A DNA stretch of 64,000 nucleotides. Source: Streptomyces sp. NBC_00306. Its GTDB lineage: Bacteria; Actinomycetota; Actinomycetes; Streptomycetales; Streptomycetaceae. The stretch is from contig NZ_CP108032.1 in assembly GCF_036169555.1 (NCBI RefSeq), positions 2,914,001-2,978,000 on the forward strand, read 5' to 3'. A model generated the notes under the pieces. That model saw only the letters and a list, made by a program, of their open reading frames with translations, was not told the origin of the DNA and made no database searches. Positions 8,149-15,397 of the stretch are shown in pieces; position 1 is the first letter of the stretch, and each line of letters begins with the position of its first letter. The position numbers and the translations under genes were made by a program.

Positions 8149-9199
8149 GCTGCGCGGTCCCGCCGCCCAGCCACGTCCGCTCGACGCCCGGGCTCTCGCC
8201 GCCCTCGCGGCCAACCCCGGTTGTGAGCGGCGCGCCCTGCTGGACGGCGCCGGGGTGGACAAGGCCGCGCTCGCCACCGCGCTGGGATCGCCGGCGACGT
8301 TCGGGCAGTCGCAGTTCGCGTTCATGCGGGGCAATGCCTTCGAGGCGAAGGTGAAGTCCGACGGTGGCGCGGAGCTGCTGCGGCTGATGGGTGTCGACAG
8401 CGGCGCGGACGTCCGGGTGCCCGATCTGTCGGCGGCGGGCCCCGAGGGCCGGGCCGCGCGGACGGCGCTGGCCCTGCGCGAGGCGACGGCCGAGGCGGCG
8501 TGGACGCTGCTCGACCATCCGATGCTGGCGCTGGAGGTCGCGGGCTCCCCCGCCTATCTGGAGCCGGACGCGGTGGTCGTCGCTCCCGACGGCCGGTGGA
8601 CCGTCGTCGAGATCAAGTCGTTCCCGATGATCGACGCCTCCGCGGACGCGTCCAAGGTGGGCGCGGCCGCCCGCCAGGCCGCGGTGTACGTGCTGGCGCT
8701 GGAGCGGGTCGCCGCGCTGACCGGGGGCGCGCAGGTCGCCCACGACATCCTGCTCGTCTGCCCCAAGGACTTCTCCAACCTCCCCACGGCGTCCGTCGTC
8801 GATGTGCGCAAGCAGCTGTCGGTCACCCGCCGGCAGCTCACCCGGCTGACCCGCGTCGAGGACATCGCGGCCGCCCTGCCCGAGGGCACCACCTTCGATC
8901 CGCAGTGCACGCCGGAGCAGCTCACGGCCGCAGTCGAATCGGTGGACGCGGCGTACGCACCCGAGTGCCTGGCCGCCTGCGAGCTGGCGTTCCACTGCCG
9001 TGAGCGGGCCCGGACGGCCGGGGTGGTCGGCGCCCTGGGCCGTGGACTGCGCGGTGAGCTGGGCGGTCTCACGACGATCGGGGACGTGCTGGCGGCGGCC
9101 CGCGGCACCGCGGGCGACGCGGATGATCCGGCCGTCGCGGCCCTGCGCCGGGCCGCCGTGCTGCGGGCCGAGGCGCTGGAGGCCGCCGGATGTCGCTGA
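8078..9199 (+). CDS. RecB/Cas4-type nuclease with Fe-S-like cysteines
   Basis: Predicted DNA nuclease of 373 residues. It has the PD-(D/E)XK core of the RecB/Cas4/Dna2 family: an early RGNAFEAKV (84-92), Asp164 in YLEPDAVVV, Glu178-x-Lys180 in VVEIKSF, and Gln200-x3-Tyr204, the QxxxY motif specific to RecB-like nucleases. Cys49 near the N-terminus and Cys297-x3-Cys301-x5-Cys307 near the C-terminus match the split four-Cys pattern that holds a 4Fe-4S cluster in Cas4, AddB and Dna2, where the spacing is usually x2 and x5. I chose GTG at 8078; TTG at 8048 is possible. The 3' end overlaps the next gene by 10 bp. The next two genes carry what looks like the rest of a Dna2-type enzyme. Confidence 0.85.
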   Translation: MSESLDSGPRPQAPTTALRQRLAELRGPAAQPRPLDARALAALAANPGCERRALLDGAGVDKAALATALGSPATFGQSQFAFMRGNAFEAKVKSDGGAELLRLMGVDSGADVRVPDLSAAGPEGRAARTALALREATAEAAWTLLDHPMLALEVAGSPAYLEPDAVVVAPDGRWTVVEIKSFPMIDASADASKVGAAARQAAVYVLALERVAALTGGAQVAHDILLVCPKDFSNLPTASVVDVRKQLSVTRRQLTRLTRVEDIAAALPEGTTFDPQCTPEQLTAAVESVDAAYAPECLAACELAFHCRERARTAGVVGALGRGLRGELGGLTTIGDVLAAARGTAGDADDPAVAALRRAAVLRAEALEAAGCR

Positions 9200-10785
9200 T
9201 CGCCACGCTGGCCCGGCTGGAGGCCGTGGAGTCCGGGCGCGCCCAGCCGCTCGCGACCGTGCGGCACCGGCATCTGTCCGAACGCCCGCTGGTCCTCGTG
9301 CCGCTGACCACCGCCGGTGAGGCGGGTGCCCCGCTGGGCGCGCTCGTGGGGACGGACCGGGAGGAACCGCGGCTGATGGTGGTGGCCCAGCCGCGCGACC
9401 GGGAGCTGCGGTTCGCCTTCCTCGCCGAGCTGGCCGACGCGGTGCTGCCTCATCTGGACACGTACGCCGACGACATCGAGCTGGTCGAGCAGAACCAGAC
9501 CGACCCGGAGACCGGCAGGCGCACCAAGGTCGAGGCCGAACTGTGCGCGGACGCACCGCAGCTGGTCGTGCCGGGACGGGCCGGGATCGACTTCGTCCGG
9601 CTGCTGGGCCGGTCGATGCGCTTCCGCCGTACCGCCGAGCAGGACCCCGACACGCCCTACCCCGCCCCGCCCCGGGTCCCGTTGCTCGGGCGGTGGCTCA
9701 CCCACTACGGCGAGCGGGCCCGCGTACCGGGCTCGTCCCTGCTGCTGGCGGCGACGGATCTGCTGGGCCGGCACTGGGCGACCGGACAGTCGTCCCTGGA
9801 GGACCAGCATCTGGGTGCGCTGCTGGCCTGGATCGACGCGGCCGAGGGGCAGTCGGGCGCCGAGGCGGCGCTGCGGGCCGAGCTGGCGCGTGACGACCGG
9901 GGCCAGCTGCTGTGCCCGCCTGCCGGGCCGGCCACCGATCCGGCGTTCGACAACCGGCTCCTGGCGCCGGCCGTCGAGCGCTACGACAGGGCCCGGCAGG
10001 CGCTCGGGGCCGCGGAGGACGGCGCCGCGGCCGACACCCGGCTGGGCGAACTGACCCTCGCCGAGCGGGAGATCCGGCGTCTGGTGCTCAGCCAGTTGCG
10101 GCCCACGTGGGACGCGGTCTGGCGGAGCCTGGAGCTGCTGCGGGAGCTGCCCGAGGGGCGGCGGGCCGCGGACCGCTGGACGCGCGACCGCTGGTCGTTC
10201 ACCGCGCACCGCGACCGGGTACGGGCCGGTGAGCCGCCGCAGCCGCGCCGCGACGACGCCGTGACCGCCGCCCGGAAGCTCGCCTCACGGGAGACGGCCC
10301 AGGCGCAGCTGGACGCGCAGGAGGCCCTGGACGACCCGCTGGTGATGGCGGGGCGCAGGCTCGCGGGCGAGGCGTTCCTGGGTGAGGTGACCGACGTGGT
10401 GATGGCGTGGTCCGAGTCGAAGCGCCCGAGCCCGCGCCCCCTGGTGACGGTGCGCACGGACGACCGGCCGCATCTGGGTGAGCGGGTGAAGGTCTACCGG
10501 TCACTGGACGGCAAGCCGCAGTCGGCGGAGTTCACCGGGTTCGACGGGCCGCCGTCGGACGGGCTGCTGGTGCTGCGGCTGACCGACCGCATGGGCCGCG
10601 CCAAGGAACCGGCCGAGGGGACGGTTCCCCGCACGGGCGACCGCATCGCCTGGACCCTGTTCGAGCACGATCAGCGCGGCGGGCCGAAGCTGCCGGACCC
10701 GGAGGAGACGCCGTGGACCCACGGCGGCCCGCCGGGCGCGGCCGCCGAGAGCGCCGACCCCGTGACCTCGGAGGACATCCTGTGA
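9190..10785 (+). CDS. Unknown protein linking nuclease and helicase genes, with probable beta-barrel
   Basis: Protein of 531 residues without a family I recognise. The N-terminal two-thirds is mixed and then helical, with charged stretches (LAEREIRRLVLSQLRPTW, DDAVTAARKLASRETAQ). Residues about 418-490 are strand-rich (PLVTVRTDDRPHLGERVKVY, GLLVLRLTD, GDRIAWTLFEHD). They look like the small beta-barrel that Upf1/Dna2-type SF1 helicases carry just before helicase domain 1A. No nuclease, Walker or zinc motifs are visible. The ATG at 9190 lies inside the nuclease gene's 3' end, and its TGA overlaps the helicase start as GTGA. Such tight coupling implies one complex. A role as scaffold or DNA-binding subunit is inference. 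Confidence 0.75.
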   Translation: MSLIATLARLEAVESGRAQPLATVRHRHLSERPLVLVPLTTAGEAGAPLGALVGTDREEPRLMVVAQPRDRELRFAFLAELADAVLPHLDTYADDIELVEQNQTDPETGRRTKVEAELCADAPQLVVPGRAGIDFVRLLGRSMRFRRTAEQDPDTPYPAPPRVPLLGRWLTHYGERARVPGSSLLLAATDLLGRHWATGQSSLEDQHLGALLAWIDAAEGQSGAEAALRAELARDDRGQLLCPPAGPATDPAFDNRLLAPAVERYDRARQALGAAEDGAAADTRLGELTLAEREIRRLVLSQLRPTWDAVWRSLELLRELPEGRRAADRWTRDRWSFTAHRDRVRAGEPPQPRRDDAVTAARKLASRETAQAQLDAQEALDDPLVMAGRRLAGEAFLGEVTDVVMAWSESKRPSPRPLVTVRTDDRPHLGERVKVYRSLDGKPQSAEFTGFDGPPSDGLLVLRLTDRMGRAKEPAEGTVPRTGDRIAWTLFEHDQRGGPKLPDPEETPWTHGGPPGAAAESADPVTSEDIL

Positions 10786-12113
10786 GCGCCCCCTTCGACC
10801 CGTCCGCCGAGGCGGCCCGGGCCACCGAGGCGATCCTCGCCGACACGCTGCACGGGACGCACCGCGGTGTCGTCGTGGACTCGCCGCCCGGCGCGGGCAA
10901 GTCGACGCTCGTGGTGAACGCCGCCCGCGAACTGGCCGCGGCGGGCCGCCCCCTGATGGTGATCGCCCAGACCAACGCGCAGGTCGACGACCTGGTGCTC
11001 CGGCTCGCCGCGAAGGACCCGCAGCTGCCGGTGGGCCGGCTGCACAGCAGTGACCCCGACCCGTACGACAAGGCGCTCGACGAGCTGGACAACGTCCGCA
11101 CCTCGGCGAAGGCGGGCGACCTCGCGGGCCTGGACATCGTGATCTCGACGGCCGCGAAGTGGGCCCATGTCCAGGGCGTCGAGCCCTGGCCGCACGCCAT
11201 CGTGGACGAGGCGTACCAGATGCGCTCGGACGCCCTGCTCGCCGTCGCCGGCCTCTTCGACCGCGCGCTGTTCGTGGGGGACCCGGGGCAGCTGGACCCG
11301 TTCTCCATCGTCGGCGCGGAGCAGTGGGCGGGTCTGTCCTACGACCCGTCCGCGAGCGCCGTCTCGACGCTGCTGGCGCACAATCCGGAGCTGCCGCAGC
11401 ACCGGCTGCCGGTGTCCTGGCGGCTGCCGGCGTCGGCCGCGCCGCTGGTGTCGGCGGCGTTCTATCCGTACACACCGTTCCGCAGCGGTACGGGCCCCGG
11501 CGAACGGCGGCTGTCCTTCGGGGTCGCGTCGGACGGTTCGGCCCACGACCGGGTGATCGACGAGGCGGCGGAGTCGGGCTGGGGCCTGCTGGAACTGCCC
11601 GCCCGCCACACGCCCCGCACCGACCCGGAGGCCGTACGCGCGGTGGCGCAGGTGGTGCGCAGACTGCTGGACCGCGGCGGCGCGGCGAGCACCGGCGCCT
11701 CGGAGCCCTCGCCGGTGACGGCCGAGCGCATCGCGGTCGGCACGGCCCACCGGGACCAGGCCGCGGCCGTGCGGGCGGCGCTGGCGGAACTGGGCGTCGC
11801 CGATGTCACCGTGGACACGGCGAACCGGCTCCAGGGACGCGAGTTCGACGTCACGGTGGTGCTGCACCCGCTGTCGGGACGGCCGGACGCGACGGCGTTC
11901 CATCTGGAGACGGGCCGGCTGTGCGTGCTGGCGTCCCGCCACCGGCACGCGTGCATCGTCGTGTGCCGTGCGGGCGTGGCCGAGCTGCTGGACGAGCACC
12001 CCTCGACGGAGCCGGTGCAGCTGGGGGTGACGGTCAAGTTCCCGGACGGCTGGGACGCGATGATGACGACCTGGGACCACCTCGCCGACCACCGCGTGAC
12101 CTGGACCCCCTGA
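10782..12113 (+). CDS. SF1 (Upf1/Dna2-like) DNA helicase
   Basis: ATP-dependent helicase of 443 residues. Walker A is SPPGAGKST (34-42), motif Ia is near VIAQTNAQVDDLV, Walker B is AIVDEAY (139-145) and motif III is GDPGQLDPF (166-174). Motif IV is LPVSWRLP (209-216), motif V is VDTANRLQGREFDV (344-357) and motif VI is ASRHRHA (384-390). Order and wording fit the Upf1-like SF1B branch that includes eukaryotic Dna2. The protein begins almost at Walker A, so the beta-barrel domain expected before it is absent and may be supplied by the preceding gene. The GTG start overlaps the previous TGA, with GGAG upstream. The last 72 bp through the stop codon are repeated at 12269-12340. Confidence 0.92.
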   Translation: MSAPFDPSAEAARATEAILADTLHGTHRGVVVDSPPGAGKSTLVVNAARELAAAGRPLMVIAQTNAQVDDLVLRLAAKDPQLPVGRLHSSDPDPYDKALDELDNVRTSAKAGDLAGLDIVISTAAKWAHVQGVEPWPHAIVDEAYQMRSDALLAVAGLFDRALFVGDPGQLDPFSIVGAEQWAGLSYDPSASAVSTLLAHNPELPQHRLPVSWRLPASAAPLVSAAFYPYTPFRSGTGPGERRLSFGVASDGSAHDRVIDEAAESGWGLLELPARHTPRTDPEAVRAVAQVVRRLLDRGGAASTGASEPSPVTAERIAVGTAHRDQAAAVRAALAELGVADVTVDTANRLQGREFDVTVVLHPLSGRPDATAFHLETGRLCVLASRHRHACIVVCRAGVAELLDEHPSTEPVQLGVTVKFPDGWDAMMTTWDHLADHRVTWTP

Positions 12114-12340
12114 CCCGGCCGGCGATCGGTGCTGCCGGTTCGCCCAAAAGGGTCATGGACACGCACCCGGCCCGACCCGGCCCGACCCGGCGCCCGCGAC
12201 GCAGCGGAAGCAGCAGACGCCGGACGGAGTCCGGCACGCCGCCGGAGGCGGCCCAAGCAAACAGCCCCGACGGCTGGGACGCGATGATGACGACCTGGGA
12301 CCACCTCGCCGACCACCGCGTGCCCTGGACCCCCTGACCC
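12045..12340. repeat. 72-bp direct repeat of the helicase 3' end
   Basis: Positions 12045-12116, covering the last codons and stop of the helicase gene, recur at 12269-12340 with one difference (A at 12099, C at 12323), an offset of exactly 224 bp. The 152 bp between the copies holds no gene and includes short GACCCGGCCC repeats. Duplicating the 3' end of a gene is what site-specific integration into that end would leave. Confidence 0.95.
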
Positions 12341-12490
12341 ACCGACCCCCCGCGCGACACCCGCGACATGACCCGCGCCCGGAGGTGATGACGCGCCCCT
12401 TTCGCGCTTCGAGTCGCCCTCTTGCGGCGCGCGGGACAATGGATGGCGGTCCGGATCATCCGGCTGTACCCGTGCAAGGAGGAACACCCC
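12114..12490. other. Gap holding the repeated helicase tail
   Basis: No complete gene in 377 bp. Beyond the copied helicase tail there is a stretch rich in CCGACCCGG repeats near 12170-12200. A strong ribosome-binding site (AAGGAGG) at the right end serves the next gene. Confidence 0.7.
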
Positions 12491-12832
12491 ATGGCGGAAC
12501 CCCAGCGGAGCGAGCGACGGCTGCGACCGGCGCCGCTGCTCTTCGAGCCGTCGGAGGCTGCCGCCGACCCCGAGCACTTCTTCGACCTGGAGTCGATCGA
12601 GGACCCGAGGGACCTGCTCTCCCGTGCGACCGAGCTGACGCTCGCCTTCCGCGCGGCGACCGACCGGGCCGTGGAGTTCCAGGCGCTCGCGGCCGCGCAG
12701 CTCGCCGATCCGCGCCGGTTCGACCGGCTGACGCCCGCGGACATCGCCGAGCGTGCGGAGTGGACCGAGGACTATGCCAAGAAGATGATCGAGTTCGGCC
12801 GGGGGCTTCTGCGGGACGGAAGTCCCCAGTAG
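12491..12832 (+). CDS. Small conserved-type protein with HTH-like C-terminus
   Basis: Protein of 113 residues, unrecognised by name. It is acidic and mostly helical. Residues about 80-108 (LTPADIAERAEWTEDYAKKM) look like a helix-turn-helix, so DNA binding is possible but unproven. The ATG at 12491 has a textbook AAGGAGG eight bases upstream, which overrides the longer open frame. It follows the nuclease-helicase set on the same strand after a 377-bp gap, and precedes the PrimPol-like protein gene. Confidence 0.75.
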   Translation: MAEPQRSERRLRPAPLLFEPSEAAADPEHFFDLESIEDPRDLLSRATELTLAFRAATDRAVEFQALAAAQLADPRRFDRLTPADIAERAEWTEDYAKKMIEFGRGLLRDGSPQ

Positions 12833-12969
12833 AACGCCGCTTCGAATCTGCCGGGCAAACATCACATGTGGCATATGCCGAGGCGCAAGATACTCCTCCC
12901 CGGGCCACGCTGTCCTCGTTTTGACCAACTGTCGGGAGCCGTACGGTCACTCCCGGTAGACATTGCTCC

Positions 12970-13629
12970 ATGAGTGCATGGCTGCGAGAAGACTCCCTGC
13001 TGAACCCCGGCTCCGCCGAGACCGAGCGCAGGCGCGACATCTTCGCCCTCCTGCGCGACGACGGACGCGACCACGTCGCGCAGGTCACCGCCTCGGGTGC
13101 GGCCTGGCTCGCCTCGTCCGGGACGTACCCGCGCTCCATGCTCGCCCTCTGGCGTACGCGGCCGACCGCCCCCGCCGTACTGCCCTGCGGCACGGCCTTC
13201 GACGTGGTGAACGTCCCCGCGCTCTTCGGCCGGCAGATGCTCGACCGGCTCTGGGCGGAGGGGCCCGGCTCCGGCCCGGTGGCCATGCACCGCGGCAGGA
13301 TGCTCATGTTCACCGTCCCGGGCACCGCGCACCGGCTGCCCGCCCTGCTGGACTGGGAGGAGTGGGGCGACTCGGTGCCTCCGCTGCTGTGCCACGGCAC
13401 CAGTGACGCGGTGACCGTCCCGCCGCTGGCCCAGACCGAACGGAACGGGCCCGGCCCGCGCTGGGTGGTGGCGCCGGACACCCGTCACCCCTGGCTCCCG
13501 GGACCCGAGGTACTGCTGTGGGCATGCGTCCGGGCGGCCCGCGCGGCCTCCTCCCCGAGCGTCCGCATATCGATTTTTCCTCGCGCCGATCAGGGTGCTA
13601 AGGTCTACGACGTCAGCAGGCGCCGCTAG
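12970..13629 (+). CDS. PrimPol-like Streptomyces protein ending inside a tRNA gene
   Basis: Protein of up to 219 residues, resembling the short proteins often labelled bifunctional primase/polymerase (ALLRDDGRDHVAQVTASGAA, AVLPCGTAFDVVNVPALFG, RGRMLMFTVPGTAHRLPAL). It is related in style to the product of 3832-4335. Catalytic activity is not evident. The frame reaches its first stop (TAG at 13627-13629) inside the tRNA-Lys gene that starts at 13620. The last 15 or so codons therefore also contain the tRNA's -10 region. Either the two genes truly overlap, or the original 3' end was replaced when the tRNA arrived. Confidence 0.75.
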   Translation: MSAWLREDSLLNPGSAETERRRDIFALLRDDGRDHVAQVTASGAAWLASSGTYPRSMLALWRTRPTAPAVLPCGTAFDVVNVPALFGRQMLDRLWAEGPGSGPVAMHRGRMLMFTVPGTAHRLPALLDWEEWGDSVPPLLCHGTSDAVTVPPLAQTERNGPGPRWVVAPDTRHPWLPGPEVLLWACVRAARAASSPSVRISIFPRADQGAKVYDVSRRR

Positions 13630-13693
13630 CTCAGTTGGTTAGAGCAGCTGACTCTTAATCAGCGGGTCCGGGGTTCGAGTCCCTGGCGGCGCA
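13620..13693 (+). tRNA. tRNA-Lys (anticodon CTT), copy 1
   Basis: The 74-nt cloverleaf has acceptor GCGCCGC pairing with GCGGCGC, a D-arm GCTCAGTTGGTTAGAGC, an anticodon loop CTCTTAA with CTT at 13654-13656, and T-loop GGTTCGAGTCC. CCA is not encoded. A -10-like TAAGGT lies at 13599-13604. Identical genes sit at 29528 and 40893. Confidence 0.98.
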
Positions 13694-13700
13694 CAGACGG

Positions 13701-13732
13701 AAAAGGCCCCTCGCGCGAGCGGGGGGCCTTTT
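13701..13732 (+). terminator. Rho-independent terminator after tRNA-Lys 1
   Basis: AAAAGGCCCC pairs with GGGGCCTTTT across a short GC-rich loop, ending in T residues. It is symmetrical enough to also serve the convergent M6 protease gene. Confidence 0.85.
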
Positions 13733-13754
13733 CGCATGCCGGTGGGGCCCACCT

Positions 13755-15011
13755 CTATGCGGTGGTGATCCTGACCGTGAACGCACCCCCGGGCGTACGG
13801 TCCGCGACCTCCACCCGGGTCCGCCCTCCCGGCGCCCCCGGCATCGTGAACGTCTCGCCGACCCGCAGCGGTGCGTCCGCCAGCTCCGGGTACACCGACT
13901 GGTCCCAGCACGCCTCGCTGCTCGGATGGGTGTCGATGACCTCGACGGGACCCCCGCCCGAGGCCGTGTCCGACTGGACTCGGTAGAGCAGCACCCCCTC
14001 GGTGCAGGTCGCCGCGTCATTGCCGGTGGCGGCGCGTGCCTCGATGGCGAGCGCCGTGCCCGGACCCGTCCGCACGACCGCGAGCCGGGTGCCGAGACCG
14101 CCGCCCGGCGCCGGCGCGGCGCCGATCGGCTCCAGAGTGATCAGCTCCTCCCCGGTGACGCACCGGACGGCCCGCTCGTCGAGCCAGCCGAGCTTCCACT
14201 TGTGCCAGCCGAACAGGTCGGGCGCCATGCCGAACTGGCTGCCCATCACGTCCCAGTCACCGACATAGGTGTCCCAGTCGCCCTTGCCGTCCACCGGCCG
14301 GTGGTAGAGGTCGGGGAGGTCGAAGACGTGCCCGGTCTCGTGGGCCAGCACGTTGCGGTCCGGCGGATGGCGTTCGAAGACGGTGACGACACGCCGGATG
14401 TCGACGCCGTCGGCGCTGAGCGGGTGCTCGAAGTTCACGACCTTGGTGGCGTCGGAGTCGACGCCGGGCGCGTCCGGGTCGGCGACCAGATAGACGATGT
14501 CGTAGCGGGAGAAGTCCACGGTCGGGTCGGCGGCATCGATCGCGTCGCGCATATAGGCGCCGCGCTTCTTGGGCTCCCAGTCACGGCTTATCCCGTAGGC
14601 GGTGGAGGCTTTCGGCATCACCACCCAGGCGGGCTGCGGGTCGGCACGGAGCTTGAACCTGCCGTACGAGGCGCGGTCGAAGAAGGTGCTGGTGGCGGGG
14701 AAGTGGTCGGTGGCGAGCTCGCCCGGATCGTGGTTCGGCACGGAGTCCGGGAACGACAGGAAGACCATGACCGCGTCGAGCCGGGACGCCGGCCGCGGAT
14801 AGGCGGCGTTCCAGGTGTCGAGGCCGAGGGAGTGGTGGGCGGAGGTGCGGGGCAGCGCGCAGGGGCCCGCCGAGTTCTTCGCCACCGCGGGTCCGGCGAC
14901 GAGGGAGGTGGCGGCGAGGGCCATGAGGGAGGTGAGGGCCGCGGCGGTGGCGCGCAGCCGTCCGCGTTCCACTCCCCCGGGTGTTCCCGCGGGTGACTGC
15001 TGACCCTCCAC
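13755..15011 (-). CDS. Secreted M6-type zinc metalloprotease
   Basis: Exported peptidase of 418 residues. After an Ala-rich signal peptide (LTSLMALAATSLVAGPAVA) the catalytic domain carries the zinc motif HETGHVFDLPDLY (HExxH plus the downstream Asp typical of M6/immune-inhibitor-A proteases). DWDVMGSQFGMAPDLFGWHK contains the Met-turn and a substrate wall. The C-terminal 120 residues look beta-rich. I chose the GTG at 15011 because GGAGGT lies four bases upstream. The open frame continues to 15158, but the added residues have no ribosome site and would bury the signal peptide. It is convergent with tRNA-Lys 1. Confidence 0.9.
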   Translation of the reverse strand: MEGQQSPAGTPGGVERGRLRATAAALTSLMALAATSLVAGPAVAKNSAGPCALPRTSAHHSLGLDTWNAAYPRPASRLDAVMVFLSFPDSVPNHDPGELATDHFPATSTFFDRASYGRFKLRADPQPAWVVMPKASTAYGISRDWEPKKRGAYMRDAIDAADPTVDFSRYDIVYLVADPDAPGVDSDATKVVNFEHPLSADGVDIRRVVTVFERHPPDRNVLAHETGHVFDLPDLYHRPVDGKGDWDTYVGDWDVMGSQFGMAPDLFGWHKWKLGWLDERAVRCVTGEELITLEPIGAAPAPGGGLGTRLAVVRTGPGTALAIEARAATGNDAATCTEGVLLYRVQSDTASGGGPVEVIDTHPSSEACWDQSVYPELADAPLRVGETFTMPGAPGGRTRVEVADRTPGGAFTVRITTA

Positions 15012-15397
15012 GTAGACCTCCGGCTGCGGAATGGGAGACACCTCACCCACCTTGTGCGGGTTTCTTGGTGTACGTCCTGTTCCGGTGCCCCACTCGGGTG
15101 ACCGACCTGACATCGGGCCGACACCGACCCGAGATCCGGCGACACTCCGATGGCTCACGGAACGTCACATTCGGTCAGGCCGGAATCGGCACCCGTGCAG
15201 ACCCGCGCAGAAACGATCGGCCGGAGACCACGGACGGGCGGCACCCGAGCGGCGGAGCTGGAACGGCCCAGGGGGCAGCCTCTATGATCGGCACACTTTC
15301 CCGGACCCTTCCCCCGACCTTCGCCGACGTAGGACCGGCCCCGGCCGGCCACATCAGTACGACCCTGTACGACACAACTGCACTGCGGGAGTGAGCG
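15012..15397. other. Divergent promoter region
   Basis: This 386-bp gap separates the M6 protease (leftward) from the GGDEF-EAL gene (rightward), so it must hold both promoters. I see no convincing -35/-10 pair, operator palindrome or small gene. A GGGAG just before 15398 serves the right-hand gene. Confidence 0.55.

Noticed and set aside
13639..14020. Minus-strand open frames ending in CAARDSNPGPAD over tRNA-Lys 1
   Set aside because: That peptide is the antisense translation of a tRNA T-arm and anticodon region, a well-known artefact. The same tail appears over tRNA-Lys 2.
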